64,000 nucleotides of DNA, taken from assembly GCA_963855995.1 (NCBI GenBank), contig OY979717.1, forward strand, positions 38,870,680-38,934,679, read 5' to 3'. Shown piece after piece: positions 10,415 to 24,630 of this stretch. Position numbers and translations under genes: made by a program. Positions within the stretch are counted from its first letter, which is position 1. Each line of letters begins with the position of its first letter. This DNA is from Muricea muricata (Eukaryota; Cnidaria; Anthozoa; Malacalcyonacea; Plexauridae). The notes below the pieces were generated by a model. It did not search any database and was not told where the DNA came from. It worked only from the letters and a program-made list of their open reading frames with translations.

Positions 10415-11524
10415 ATGAATCTCTTAACTGCATGCTTAGCAACGACGATAATGACACCTTCCCCACCTTCTAATTTACAGTTTACATTTGGCAAAGCAGG
10501 TACAGGCAAGTCTTACGCTATAATTAAGCTAATTCAAACATGTATCACCTGTCGTCGGAAGGTGATGGTCGCTACACCAACAGGCTATTTGGCCACTGAA
10601 TATAAAGACACATTTCCAGAAGACATTGATGCAGAGACCATACACGAGTGTTTTCACTACCCTGTTTCGCCCACTGAACAGCCATCAATAAACTGGAACT
10701 TAACAAACTATGACATACTCATTGTGGACGAACTTTCAATGGTGCCAATACCAATGTTTGACCATATGTTTGCTACTGTTTCAGAGTTGCCTATACGTCC
10801 AGTTGTTGTTTTAGCAGGTGATGATAGCCAACTGCAACCAATTGAAACAATCGAGAAAATGATTCAGACAACTCAAAGTGTCATGACGTCCGACAAGTCA
10901 GTCCCAAAAAAAGACGGTGTTAACTGGTGGCAGCAAGCAGTAAAAAGCTTCGTAACACCCTACGGAAAAATAAAAGAAGTGCCAGAACCTGCCAATATAT
11001 TTAAAAGGCTGCAGCCGTTCACTTGTGAATGGCTCACTCGACCTGAGTGCAGACTATCTGAATTGTCAGAAACAATTACAAGCAATGTGCCATTTTTCCA
11101 AAAAAAATTGAATGACTATTTGGAATCGTATTTGGTCAGCAAACTGCAAGACCACTTTGCACCACTGTTGTCCAGCATGAATGCGCTGGACAACAAAAAG
11201 TCCGAGAAAGCCACTGCAAAAGATGCAAAAAAGGTCTTAAAGTCGCTCGTCACAGACACTGAAATGGATTCAGCAATGGACCAAATATTTCAATTATCTT
11301 CCAGTTTATTTGCAGTATCCACAAATTATCTCATCTCAACGGCACTGGTTCGTCATCCGAAACAATTTGCTGCTCTGGTAGAAACCAAAAGAAAATCTGC
11401 AGGAATATTTAAGGAAAAGAGATCAGGGATGGCAATGAAAGGCTCTATCTTGTCCACCTATGAAGACAAAGATGACATGACATCATCAAGTCTGTCAAAA
11501 GCGGCAAGCACAGAGTGTGACTAA
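10415..11524 (+). pseudogene. Pif1-like helicase ATPase half fusion, array copy 3, frameshifted
   Basis: The motor motifs are intact, but a one-base insertion near 11508-11511 (GCACAGAG for GCGAGAG) shifts the frame. The ORF ends after 369 residues and loses the acidic and lysine-rich tail, which is still readable in another frame to about 11684. The tail is the A variant (GMAMKGS, YEDKDD, DDNEQ, RNKEKK). Confidence 0.75.
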
Positions 11525-13156
11525 GGCATTTCAAGATTCGTCCTCGGATGACAACGAACAATCCAGTCCTGTAACAACAAAAAGAAAAGGGCAGAAAAGA
11601 AAGCAATCAACTGTTGAATCGGACATTCAAGAAGAAGCACCGACAACATCAGGCCGCAACAAGGAAAAGAAATCGAAAAAGTAGTGTTAACTAACTTTGA
11701 CATTGACAACAATTAAGAACACATGGAAAACGAAAAAAAAATAATGTAAATACATCAATCTAAATATAATGATTAAAAATTGGGGAACAATAATGAACAA
11801 AATAAGACAAAAATTTAAAGAAAAGCTGTAAATACATATCTATATCTTTTTCATTATATTTTTCAAGATACTTTCGTTAGCACGATTTATTAAACTTTGA
11901 AATGGGAAACATCAAGGAAAACAAGAAAACTAAAGAAAATATGTAAATACTATTATATGACTTCTTTTTGGTTTGTTTATGTTTGGTTAATTGATAAATG
12001 GAAAGCGGCTATCAAAAAATGAAAAAGTAAAAAAAAATGTAAATACAATTTTAGTTCTCTAAAGTACAGAATATAGTATTGTTCCATAAAATAAACACAA
12101 AAGAAAAATAAAAAAAAAAAATGAAAAACAACAATTAGTAAATACTATTTTGTTATTCGATATTCCCGACATAGAAAAAAATACAAACCACCCCAAAAAA
12201 TTGCACTGTTACATGTATGTAACAAAATTGGTATGGATTGCACTATGCATCGGCCGTCTCTACATTTTGAGCATTCTGTTTGCTTCACAATGCAATGCAT
12301 AAAACACAATGAGTAGCTGTCCATGCTGTGTCCAAGTTGAGGAGTTACCATAAAATTCATTACGCTGATAGCTGGGATGGTAAATTGTTATACATATTGT
12401 ATATGTATGGGCTATCGCATAAGGGGCAAGGTGATATCAGTTTTATCGCTCCAGGGATGATTTGATATAGGATAAAAAATTGTTCATGGGGGGATGTCTT
12501 CGTGGGTGACATTCGCGTATAGAGATTTACTTCTCAATTCGACATGTATAAACAGGGCAAGGGGGTTGGGAAGGGCTCTGTAAAAACCTCGGGTTATTAC
12601 ACTTTACAGTGACTCCCAAAGACTTAACTCAAGTTGCCCCTTTGAAGAGACAAAATCTATATTTTACTATATGGCTATATATGGCCTTATATGTCATATA
12701 GATATAGTGGTAACTTTTCCAAAGTTTTCTAACCATATGTTTTTGACAGTTATTTTGAAAGACCACCTTGAGGAATATATTGTGTGAATATTTTAAGAAA
12801 TTGTAATGGTAGGAACATTTTTTGCGATTGTTTTTTGAAATTTACTATAAATTATATTACGGCATACAATGAGCTTCTTATACATTGATACTTTGATATA
12901 CTTGTTACAGGCAAATTGTACATTCCATATCGTAGAAACACTTTGATTTAATGTGGTGTACTGCTTGCTAAAATCATCTTACAGATTTTGAAGAGTGTAA
13001 CTCGGTAGTGGTGCATTGCTTACATTTTCCTCATTGTTGTCTAAGGTCATAGATAGGTGGAGATAAATGTATCTGAACTTTGTTAAGAAACACACTAACA
13101 ATATTTCACGCAATGCTTATAAACGTCATGCATAAACAGCCTTTGTATTATTGTTG

Positions 13157-13486
13157 CTAAATATTCTCTTCAATAAAAGGATACTCATACTTGTCTTTCG
13201 TGCCATGACAACGTCTCTTCTTCTTTACACACGATGGGAATACGCTCAACAGCTTACGACCAAATGTGGCACGATTCAAGACTGTTTTACCATGCTGTTC
13301 AAGTTCTAAGACAAATGCATTGTATGCGTCCTTGACCAACACAACAATGTCCGCCGAGTAACAGAATTTAGAAATAAATCTACTGAAATACAATGTTACC
13401 GTGTAAAATATTTATCTGGAAACATTAAATATTCATATATTCAAATTTACTTACAGCTCGTTATCTGTTAAGTCCTGTCCAGGCAT
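13157..13486 (-). CDS. Two-exon winged-helix-like small protein, unit 3/4
   Basis: Intact copy although the neighbouring helicase ORF (copy 3) is frameshifted. Confidence 0.55.
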
Positions 13487-14236
13487 CCATGAATAAACAC
13501 TTTTTAAAAATTTACATCACAACAAGCTGTGGACTGTTGCATATTAAGCTCTCTGTGAGGTTATTTTGGTGCGCAATTTAGATTTAAATATTCCAAGCAT
13601 GTTCCTAGCGACAAAAATGTTCCTAGCAACGCTCTACGAGCATACGGTAAAAGATCCACTTCAGAATGCCGGAGTTTCACTGCCCTCTTTTTTCTCCGTT
13701 ATTTTCCTGCCGTGTAAGCTTCGCCGCATGCTCGGGGAATTCCGTCTACTAACGGCGACCTGCTGGCCTCACAATACGATCTGGTTGGATGGAGGTTTTT
13801 CAAATAACAAGTTTATATTAACAGGTAGATTTATAACTAAATCAGATTTAAATTCTACAAACGTTTATGTAAAATGGGAGTTTGAGATTTAATAAATTGA
13901 ATTCTGAAGAGCTTATTTTCATACTAGAGGTAAGATTCTACAACCGGTACTATATTTACTGCATTCTGCTGTGTTCCCTTGGTGCATTGCACCATCGGTC
14001 AGAACTATAGGATGATGAGAATGCTATTAAAGTACGCTTTGACATGGAAGGCCATAAGGCATGGTTCATTGGCAATACACATTGAATCTCTAAAGGTTTC
14101 TACACTTTATGGAAGAAACGTGTACTTACAATTTCAGAATCAATATGTCCACACTTGCAAGAACACCCACTTGATGCCAAACAGAAATTTGTGATTTCTC
14201 TAGTTCAGAAAATGATGAACGAGAAAAAAGAATTCT

Positions 14237-15505
14237 ATGAATCTCTTAACTGCATGCTTAGCAACGACGATAATGACACCTTCCCCACCTTCTAATTTAC
14301 AGTTTACATTTGGCAAAGCAGGTACAGGCAAGTCTTACGCTATAATTAAGCTAATTCAAACATGTATCACCTGTCGTCGGAAGGTGATGGTCGCTACACC
14401 AACAGGCTATTTGGCCACTGAATATAAAGACACATTTCCAGAAGACATTGATGCAGAGACCATACACGAGTGTTTTCACTACCCTGTTTCGCCCACTGAA
14501 CAGCCATCAATAAACTGGAACTTAACAAACTATGACATACTCATTGTGGACGAACTTTCAATGGTGCCAATACCGATGTTTGACCATATGTTTGCTACTG
14601 TTTCAGAGTTGCCTATACGTCCAGTTGTTGTTTTAGCAGGTGATGATAGCCAACTGCAACCAATTGAAACAATCGAGAAAATGATTCAGACAACTCAAAG
14701 TGTCATGACGTCCGACAAGTCAGTCCCAAAAAAAGACGGTGTTAACTGGTGGCAGCAAGCAGTAAAAAGCTTCGTAACACCCTACGGAAAAATAAAAGAA
14801 GTGCCAGAACCTGCCAATATATTTAAAAGGCTGCAGCCGTTCACTTGTGAATGGCTCACTCGACCTGAGTGCAGACTATCTGAATTGTCAGAAACAATTA
14901 CAAGCAATGTGCCATTTTCCCAAAAAAAATTGAATGACTATTTGGAATCGTATTTGGTCAGCAAACTGCAAGACCACTTTGCACCACTGTTGTCCAGCAT
15001 GAATGCGCTGGACAACAAAAAGTCCGAGAAAGCCACTGCAAAAGATGCAAAAAAGGTCTTAAAGTCGCTCGTCACAGACACTGAAATGGATTCAGCAATG
15101 GACCAAATATTTCAATTATCTTCCAGTTTATTTGCAGTATCCACAAATTATCTCATCTCAACGGCACTGGTTCGTCATCCGAAACAATTTGCTGCTCTGG
15201 TAGAAACCAAAAGAAAATCTGCAGGAATATTTAAGGAAAAGAGATCAGCGATGGCAATGAAAGGCTCTATCTTGTCCACCTATGAAGACGAAGATGACAT
15301 GACATCATCAAGTCTGTCAAAAGCGGCAAGCGAGAGTGTGACTAAGGCATTTCAAGATTCGTCCTCGGATGACGACGAACAATCCAGTCCTGTAACAACA
15401 AAAAGAAAAGGGCAGAAAAGAAAGCAATCAACTGTTGAATCGGACATTCAAGAAGAAGCACCGACAACATCAGGCCGCAAAAAGTCAAAGAAATCGAAAA
15501 AGTAG
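14237..15505 (+). CDS. Pif1-like helicase ATPase half fusion, array copy 4
   Basis: Full 422-residue copy, S variant. The unit shares the silent marker GGTTCGTTTATG near 15792 with unit 9 only, which suggests that the two are close relatives. Confidence 0.7.
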   Translation: MNLLTACLATTIMTPSPPSNLQFTFGKAGTGKSYAIIKLIQTCITCRRKVMVATPTGYLATEYKDTFPEDIDAETIHECFHYPVSPTEQPSINWNLTNYDILIVDELSMVPIPMFDHMFATVSELPIRPVVVLAGDDSQLQPIETIEKMIQTTQSVMTSDKSVPKKDGVNWWQQAVKSFVTPYGKIKEVPEPANIFKRLQPFTCEWLTRPECRLSELSETITSNVPFSQKKLNDYLESYLVSKLQDHFAPLLSSMNALDNKKSEKATAKDAKKVLKSLVTDTEMDSAMDQIFQLSSSLFAVSTNYLISTALVRHPKQFAALVETKRKSAGIFKEKRSAMAMKGSILSTYEDEDDMTSSSLSKAASESVTKAFQDSSSDDDEQSSPVTTKRKGQKRKQSTVESDIQEEAPTTSGRKKSKKSKK

Positions 15506-16981
15506 TGTTAACTAACTTTGACATTGACAACAATTAAGAACACATGGAAAACGGAAAAAAAATAATGTAAATACATCAATCTAAAAATAATGATTAAAAA
15601 TTGGGGAACAATAATGAACAAAATAAGACAAAAATTTAAAGAAAAGCTGTAAATACATATCTATATCTTTTTCATTATATTTTTCAAGATACTTTCGTTA
15701 GCACGATTTATTAAACTTTGAAATGGGAAACATCAAGGAAAACAGGAAAACTAAAGAAAATATGTAAATACTATTATATGACTTCTTTTTGGTTCGTTTA
15801 TGTTTTGTTAATTAATAAATGGAAAGCAGCTATCAAAAAATGAAAAAGTAAAAAAAAATGTAAATACAATTTTAGTTCTCTAAAGTACAGAATATAGTAT
15901 TGTTCCATAAAATAAACACAAAAGAAAAATAGAAAAAAAATGAAAAACAACAATTAGTAAATGCTATTTTGTTATTCGACATTTCCGAAATAGAAAAAAA
16001 TACAAACCACCCCAAAAAATTGCACTGTTGTTACATGTATGTAACAAAATTGGTATGGATTGCACTATGCATCGGCCGTCTCTACATTTTGAGCATTCTG
16101 TTTGCTTCACAATGCAATGCATAAAACACAATGAGTAGCTGTCCATGCTGTGCCCAAGTTGAGGAGTTACCATAAAATTCATTACGCTGATAGCTGGGAT
16201 GGTAAATTGTTATACATATTGTATATGTATGGGCTATCGCATAAGGGGCAAGGTGATATCAGTTTTATCGCTCCAGGGATGATTTGATATAGGATAAAAA
16301 ATTGTTCATGGGGGGATGTCTTCGTGGGTGACATTCGCGTATAGAGATTTACTTCTCAATTCGACATGTATAAACAGGGCAAGGGGGTTGGGAAGGGCTC
16401 TGTAAAAACCTCGGGTTATTACACTTTACAGTGACTCCCAAAGACTTAACTCAAGTTGTCCCTTTGAAGAGACAAAATCTATATTTTACTATATGGCTAT
16501 ATATGGCCTTATATGTCATATAGATATAGTGGTAACTTTTCCAAAGTTTTCTAACCATATGTTTTTGACAGTTATTTTGAAAGACCACCTTGAGGAATAT
16601 ATTGTGTTAATATTTTAAGAAATTGTAATGGTAGGAACATTTTTTGCGATTGTTTTTTGAAATTTACTATAAATTATATTACGGCATACAGTGAGCTTCT
16701 TATCATACATAGATACTTTGATATACTTGTTACAGGCAAATTGTACATTCCATATCGTAGAAACACTTTGATTTAATGTGGTGTACTGCTTGCTAAAATC
16801 ATCTTACAGATTTTGAAGAGTGTAACTCGGTAGTGGTGCATTGCTTACATTTTCCTCATTGTTGTCTAAGGTCATAGATAGGTGGAGATAAATGTATCTG
16901 AACTTTGTTAAGAAACACACTAACAATATTTCACGCAATGCTTATAAACGTCATGCATAAACAGCCTTTGTATTATTGTTG

Positions 16982-17311
16982 CTAAATATTCTCTTCAATA
17001 AAAGGATACTCATACTTGTCTTTCGTGCCATGACGACGTCTCTTCTTCTTTACACACGATGGGAATACGCTCAACAGCTTACGACCAAATGTGGCACGAT
17101 TCAAGACTGTTTTACCATGCTGTTCAAGTTCTAAGACAAATGCATTGTATGCGTCCTTGACCAACACAACAATGTCCGCCGAGTAACAGAATTTAGAAAT
17201 AAATCTACTGAAATACAATGTTACCGTGTAAAATATTTATCTGGAAACATTAAATATTCATATATTCAAATTTACTTACAGCTCGTTATCTGTTAAGTCC
17301 TGTCCAGGCAT
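16982..17311 (-). CDS. Two-exon winged-helix-like small protein, unit 4/5
   Basis: Intact copy with one replacement, Cys to Arg (KKKRRRHG), within the basic turn of the putative winged helix. Confidence 0.55.
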
Positions 17312-18060
17312 CCATGAATAAACACTTTTTAAAAATTTACATCACAACAAGCTGTGGACTGTTGCATATTAAGCTCTCTGTGAGGTTATTTTGGTGCGCA
17401 ATTTAGATTTAAATATTCCAAGCATGTTCCTAGCGACAAAAATGTTCCTAGCAACGCTCTACGAGCATACGGTAAAAGATCCACTTCAGAATGCCGGAGT
17501 TTCACTGCCCTCTTTTTTCTCCGTTATTTTCCTGCCGTGTAAGCTTCGCCGCATGCTCGGGGAATTCCGTCTACTAACGCGACCCGCTGGCCTCACAATA
17601 CGATCTGGTTGGATGGAGGTTTTTCAAATAACAAGTTTATATTAACAGGTAGATTTATAACTAAATCAGATTTAAATTCTACAAACGTTTATGTAAAATG
17701 GGAGTTTGAGATTTAATAAATTGAATTCTGAAGAGCTTATTTTCATACTAGAGGTAAGATTCTACAACCGGTACTATATTTACTGCATTCTGCTGTGTTC
17801 CCTTGGTGCATTGCACCATCGGTCAGAACTATAGGATGATGAGAATGCTATTAAAGTACGCTTTGACATGGAAGGCCATAAGGCATGGTTCATTGGCAAT
17901 ACACATTGAATCTCTAAAGGTTTCTACACTTTATGGAAGAAACGTGTACTTACAATTTCAGAATCAATATGTCCACACTTGCAAGAACACCCACTTGATG
18001 CCAAACAGAAATTTGTGATTTCTCTAGTTCAGAAAATGATGAACGAGAAAAAAGAATTCT

Positions 18061-19329
18061 ATGAATCTCTTAACTGCATGCTTAGCAACGACGATAATGA
18101 CACCTTCCCCACCTTCTAATTTACAGTTTACATTTGGCAAAGCAGGTACAGGCAAGTCTTACGCTATAATTAAGCTAATTCAAACATGTATCACCTGTCG
18201 TCGGAAGGTGATGGTCGCTACACCAACAGGCTATTTGGCCACTGAATATAAAGACACATTTCCAGAAGACATTGATGCAGAGACCATACACGAGTGTTTT
18301 CACTACCCTGTTTCGCCCACTGAACAGCCATCAATAAACTGGAACTTAACAAACTATGACATACTCATTGTGGACGAACTTTCAATGGTGCCAATACCGA
18401 TGTTTGACCATATGTTTGCTACTGTTTCAGAGTTGCCTATACGTCCAGTTGTTGTTTTAGCAGGTGATGATAGCCAACTGCAACCAATTGAAACAATCGA
18501 GAAAATGATTCAGACAACTCAAAGTGTCATGACGTCCGACAAGTCAGTCCCAAAAAAAGACGGTGTTAACTGGTGGCAGCAAGCAGTAAAAAGCTTCGTA
18601 ACACCCTACGGAAAAATAAAAGAAGTGCCAGAACCTGCCAATATATTTAAAAGGCTGCAGCCGTTCACTTGTGAATGGCTCACTCGACCTGAGTGCAGAC
18701 TATCTGAATTGTCAGAAACAATTACAAGCAATGTGCCATTTTTCCAAAAAAAATTGAATGACTATTTGGAATCGTATTTGGTCAGCAAACTGCAAGACCA
18801 CTTTGCACCACTGTTGTCCAGCATGAATGCGCTGGACAACAAAAAGTCCGAGAAAGCCACTGCAAAAGATGCAAAAAAGGTCTTAAAGTCGCTCGTCACA
18901 GACACTGAAATGGATTCAGCAATGGACCAAATATTTCAATTATCTTCCAGTTTATTTGCAGTATCCACAAATTATCTCATCTCAACGGCACTGGTTCGTC
19001 ATCCGAAACAATTTGCTGCTCTGGTAGAAACCAAAAGAAAATCTGCAGGAATATTTAAGGAAAAGAGATCAGCGATGGCAATGAAAGGCTCTATCTTGTC
19101 CACCTATGAAGACGAAGATGACATGACATCATCAAGTCTGTCAAAAGCGGCAAGCGAGAGTGTGACTAAGGCATTTCAAGATTCGTCCTCGGATGACGAC
19201 GAACAATCCAGTCCTGTAACAACAAAAAGAAAAGGGCAGAAAAGAAAGCAATCAACTGTTGAATCGGACATTCAAGAAGAAGCACCGACAACATCAGGCC
19301 GCAAAAAGTCAAAGAAATCGAAAAAGTAG
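18061..19329 (+). CDS. Pif1-like helicase ATPase half fusion, array copy 5
   Basis: Full 422-residue copy, F variant. The region upstream has a one-base deletion (ACGCGACC near 17578) relative to all other units. The region after it carries the L variant shared with units 6 and 8. Confidence 0.7.
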   Translation: MNLLTACLATTIMTPSPPSNLQFTFGKAGTGKSYAIIKLIQTCITCRRKVMVATPTGYLATEYKDTFPEDIDAETIHECFHYPVSPTEQPSINWNLTNYDILIVDELSMVPIPMFDHMFATVSELPIRPVVVLAGDDSQLQPIETIEKMIQTTQSVMTSDKSVPKKDGVNWWQQAVKSFVTPYGKIKEVPEPANIFKRLQPFTCEWLTRPECRLSELSETITSNVPFFQKKLNDYLESYLVSKLQDHFAPLLSSMNALDNKKSEKATAKDAKKVLKSLVTDTEMDSAMDQIFQLSSSLFAVSTNYLISTALVRHPKQFAALVETKRKSAGIFKEKRSAMAMKGSILSTYEDEDDMTSSSLSKAASESVTKAFQDSSSDDDEQSSPVTTKRKGQKRKQSTVESDIQEEAPTTSGRKKSKKSKK

Positions 19330-20805
19330 TGTTAACTAACTTTGACATTGACAACAATTAAGAACACATGGAAAACGGAAAAAAAATAATGTAAATACAT
19401 CAATCTAAAAATAATGATTAAAAATTGGGGAACAATAATGAACAAAATAAGACAAAAATTTAAAGAAAAGCTGTAAATACATATCTATATCTTTTTCATT
19501 ATATTTTTCAAGATACTTTCGTTAGCACGATTTATTAAACTTTGAAATGGGAAACATCAAGGAAAACAGGAAAACTAAAGAAAATATGTAAATACTATTA
19601 TATGACTTCTTTTTGGTTTGTTTATGTTTTGTTAATTAATAAATGGAAAGCAGCTATCAAAAAATGAAAAAGTAAAAAAAAATGTAAATACAATTTTAGT
19701 TCTCTAAAGTACAGAATATAGTATTGTTCCATAAAATAAACACAAAAGAAAAATAGAAAAAAAATGAAAAACAACAATTAGTAAATGCTATTTTGTTATT
19801 CCACATTTCCGAAATAGAAAAAAATACAAACAACCCCAAAAAAGTGCACTGTTGTTACATGTATGTAACAAAATTGGTATGGATTGCACTATGCATCGGC
19901 CGTCTCTACATTTTGAGCATTCTGTTTGCTTCACAATGCAATGCATAAAACACAATGAGTAGCTGTCCATGCTGTGCCCAAGTTGAGGAGTTACCATAAA
20001 ATTCATTACGCTGATAGCTGGGATGGTAAATTGTTATACATATTGTATATGTATGGGCTATCGCATAAGGGGCAAGGTGATATCAGTTTTATCGCTCCAG
20101 GGATGATTTGATATAGGATAAAAAATTGTTCATGGGGGGATGTCTTCGTGGGTGACATTCGCGTATAGAGATTTACTTCTCAATTCGACATGTATAAACA
20201 GGGCAAGGGGGTTGGGAAGGGCTCTGTAAAAACCTCGGGTTATTACACTTTACAGTGACTCCCAAAGACTTAACTCAAGTTGTCCCTTTGAAGAGACAAA
20301 ATCTATATTTTACTATATGGCTATATATGGCCTTATATGTCATATAGATATAGTGGTAACTTTTCCAAAGTTTTCTAACCATATGTTTTTGACAGTTATT
20401 TTGAAAGACCACCTTGAGGAATATATTGTGTTAATATTTTAAGAAATTGTAATGGTAGGAACATTTTTTGCGATTGTTTTTTGAAATTTACTATAAATTA
20501 TATTACGGCATACAGTGAGCTTCTTATCATACATAGATACTTTGATATACTTGTTACAGGCAAATTGTACATTCCATATCGTAGAAACACTTTGATTTAA
20601 TGTGGTGTACTGCTTGCTAAAATCATCTTACAGATTTTGAAGAGTGTAACTCGGTAGTGGTGCATTGCTTACATTTTCCTCATTGTTGTCTAAGGTCATA
20701 GATAGGTGGAGATAAATGTATCTGAACTTTGTTAAGAAACACACTAACAATATTTCACGCAATGCTTATAAACGTCATGCATAAACAGCCTTTGTATTAT
20801 TGTTG

Positions 20806-21135
20806 CTAAATATTCTCTTCAATAAAAGGATACTCATACTTGTCTTTCGTGCCATGACAACGTCTCTTCTTCTTTACACACGATGGGAATACGCTCAACA
20901 GCTTACGACCAAATGTGGCACGATTCAAGACTGTTTTACCATGCTGTTCAAGTTCTAAGACAAATGCATTGTATGCGTCCTTGACCAACACAACAATGTC
21001 CGCCGAGTAACAGAATTTAGAAATAAATCTACTGAAATACAATGTTACCGTGTAAAATATTTATCTGGAAACATTAAATATTCATATATTCAAATTTACT
21101 TACAGCTCGTTATCTGTTAAGTCCTGTCCAGGCAT
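20806..21135 (-). CDS. Two-exon winged-helix-like small protein, unit 5/6
   Basis: Intact copy, same splice sites. Confidence 0.55.
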
Positions 21136-21885
21136 CCATGAATAAACACTTTTTAAAAATTTACATCACAACAAGCTGTGGACTGTTGCATATTAAGCTC
21201 TCTGTGAGGTTATTTTGGTGCGCAATTTAGATTTAAATATTCCAAGCATGTTCCTAGCGACAAAAATGTTCCTAGCAACGCTCTACGAGCATACGGTAAA
21301 AGATCCACTTCAGAATGCCGGAGTTTCACTGCCCTCTTTTTTCTCCGTTATTTTCCTGCCGTGTAAGCTTCGCCGCATGCTCGGGGAATTCCGTCTACTA
21401 ACGGCGACCCGCTGGCCTCACAATACGATCTGGTTGGATGGAGGTTTTTCAAATAACAAGTTTATATTAACAGGTAGATTTATAACTAAATCAGATTTAA
21501 ATTCTACAAACGTTTATGTAAAATGGGAGTTTGAGATTTAATAAATTGAATTCTGAAGAGCTTATTTTCATACTAGAGGTAAGATTCTACAACCGGTACT
21601 ATATTTACTGCATTCTGCTGTGTTCCCTTGGTGCATTGCACCATCGGTCAGAACTATAGGATGATGAGAATGCTATTAAAGTACGCTTTGACATGGAAGG
21701 CCATAAGGCATGGTTCATTGGCAATACACATTGAATCTCTAAAGGTTTCTACACTTTATGGAAGAAACGTGTACTTACAATTTCAGAATCAATATGTCCA
21801 CACTTGCAAGAACACCCACTTGATGCCAAACAGAAATTTGTGATTTCTCTAGTTCAGAAAATGATGAACGAGAAAAAAGAATTCT

Positions 21886-23154
21886 ATGAATCTCTTAACT
21901 GCATGCTTAGCAACGACGATAATGACACCTTCCCCACCTTCTAATTTACAGTTTACATTTGGCAAAGCAGGTACAGGCAAGTCTTACGCTATAATTAAGC
22001 TAATTCAAACATGTATCACCTGTCGTCGGAAGGTGATGGTCGCTACACCAACAGGCTATTTGGCCACTGAATATAAAGACACATTTCCAGAAGACATTGA
22101 TGCAGAGACCATACACGAGTGTTTTCACTACCCTGTTTCGCCCACTGAACAGCCATCAATAAACTGGAACTTAACAAACTATGACATACTCATTGTGGAC
22201 GAACTTTCAATGGTGCCAATACCGATGTTTGACCATATGTTTGCTACTGTTTCAGAGTTGCCTATACGTCCAGTTGTTGTTTTAGCAGGTGATGATAGCC
22301 AACTGCAACCAATTGAAACAATCGAGAAAATGATTCAGACAACTCAAAGTGTCATGACGTCCGACAAGTCAGTCCCAAAAAAAGACGGTGTTAACTGGTG
22401 GCAGCAAGCAGTAAAAAGCTTCGTAACACCCTACGGAAAAATAAAAGAAGTGCCAGAACCTGCCAATATATTTAAAAGGCTGCAGCCGTTCACTTGTGAA
22501 TGGCTCACTCGACCTGAGTGCAGACTATCTGAATTGTCAGAAACAATTACAAGCAATGTGCCATTTTTCCAAAAAAAATTGAATGACTATTTGGAATCGT
22601 ATTTGGTCAGCAAACTGCAAGACCACTTTGCACCACTGTTGTCCAGCATGAATGCGCTGGACAACAAAAAGTCCGAGAAAGCCACTGCAAAAGATGCAAA
22701 AAAGGTCTTAAAGTCGCTCGTCACAGACACTGAAATGGATTCAGCAATGGACCAAATATTTCAATTATCTTCCAGTTTATTTGCAGTATCCACAAATTAT
22801 CTCATCTCAACGGCACTGGTTCGTCATCCGAAACAATTTGCTGCTCTGGTAGAAACCAAAAGAAAATCTGCAGGAATATTTAAGGAAAAGAGATCAGCGA
22901 TGGCAATGAAAGGCTCTATCTTGTCCACCTATGAAGACGAAGATGACATGACATCATCAAGTCTGTCAAAAGCGGCAAGCGAGAGTGTGACTAAGGCATT
23001 TCAAGATTCGTCCTCGGATGACGACGAACAATCCAGTCCTGTAACAACAAAAAGAAAAGGGCAGAAAAGAAAGCAATCAACTGTTGAATCGGACATTCAA
23101 GAAGAAGCACCGACAACATCAGGCCGCAAAAAGTCAAAGAAATCGAAAAAGTAG
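21886..23154 (+). CDS. Pif1-like helicase ATPase half fusion, array copy 6
   Basis: Full 422-residue copy, F variant, followed by the L-variant 3' region. By eye it is nearly indistinguishable from unit 5. Confidence 0.7.
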   Translation: MNLLTACLATTIMTPSPPSNLQFTFGKAGTGKSYAIIKLIQTCITCRRKVMVATPTGYLATEYKDTFPEDIDAETIHECFHYPVSPTEQPSINWNLTNYDILIVDELSMVPIPMFDHMFATVSELPIRPVVVLAGDDSQLQPIETIEKMIQTTQSVMTSDKSVPKKDGVNWWQQAVKSFVTPYGKIKEVPEPANIFKRLQPFTCEWLTRPECRLSELSETITSNVPFFQKKLNDYLESYLVSKLQDHFAPLLSSMNALDNKKSEKATAKDAKKVLKSLVTDTEMDSAMDQIFQLSSSLFAVSTNYLISTALVRHPKQFAALVETKRKSAGIFKEKRSAMAMKGSILSTYEDEDDMTSSSLSKAASESVTKAFQDSSSDDDEQSSPVTTKRKGQKRKQSTVESDIQEEAPTTSGRKKSKKSKK

Positions 23155-24630
23155 TGTTAACTAACTTTGACATTGACAACAATTAAGAACACATGGAAAA
23201 CGGAAAAAAAATAATGTAAATACATCAATCTAAAAATAATGATTAAAAATTGGGGAACAATAATGAACAAAATAAGACAAAAATTTAAAGAAAAGCTGTA
23301 AATACATATCTATATCTTTTTCATTATATTTTTCAAGATACTTTCGTTAGCACGATTTATTAAACTTTGAAATGGGAAACATCAAGGAAAACAGGAAAAC
23401 TAAAGAAAATATGTAAATACTATTATATGACTTCTTTTTGGTTTGTTTATGTTTTGTTAATTAATAAATGGAAAGCAGCTATCAAAAAATGAAAAAGTAA
23501 AAAAAAATGTAAATACAATTTTAGTTCTCTAAAGTACAGAATATAGTATTGTTCCATAAAATAAACACAAAAGAAAAATAGAAAAAAAATGAAAAACAAC
23601 AATTAGTAAATGCTATTTTGTTATTCCACATTTCCGAAATAGAAAAAAATACAAACAACCCCAAAAAAGTGCACTGTTGTTACATGTATGTAACAAAATT
23701 GGTATGGATTGCACTATGCATCGGCCGTCTCTACATTTTGAGCATTCTGTTTGCTTCACAATGCAATGCATAAAACACAATGAGTAGCTGTCCATGCTGT
23801 GCCCAAGTTGAGGAGTTACCATAAAATTCATTACGCTGATAGCTGGGATGGTAAATTGTTATACATATTGTATATGTATGGGCTATCGCATAAGGGGCAA
23901 GGTGATATCAGTTTTATCGCTCCAGGGATGATTTGATATAGGATAAAAAATTGTTCATGGGGGGATGTCTTCGTGGGTGACATTCGCGTATAGAGATTTA
24001 CTTCTCAATTCGACATGTATAAACAGGGCAAGGGGGTTGGGAAGGGCTCTGTAAAAACCTCGGGTTATTACACTTTACAGTGACTCCCAAAGACTTAACT
24101 CAAGTTGTCCCTTTGAAGAGACAAAATCTATATTTTACTATATGGCTATATATGGCCTTATATGTCATATAGATATAGTGGTAACTTTTCCAAAGTTTTC
24201 TAACCATATGTTTTTGACAGTTATTTTGAAAGACCACCTTGAGGAATATATTGTGTTAATATTTTAAGAAATTGTAATGGTAGGAACATTTTTTGCGATT
24301 GTTTTTTGAAATTTACTATAAATTATATTACGGCATACAGTGAGCTTCTTATCATACATAGATACTTTGATATACTTGTTACAGGCAAATTGTACATTCC
24401 ATATCGTAGAAACACTTTGATTTAATGTGGTGTACTGCTTGCTAAAATCATCTTACAGATTTTGAAGAGTGTAACTCGGTAGTGGTGCATTGCTTACATT
24501 TTCCTCATTGTTGTCTAAGGTCATAGATAGGTGGAGATAAATGTATCTGAACTTTGTTAAGAAACACACTAACAATATTTCACGCAATGCTTATAAACGT
24601 CATGCATAAACAGCCTTTGTATTATTGTTG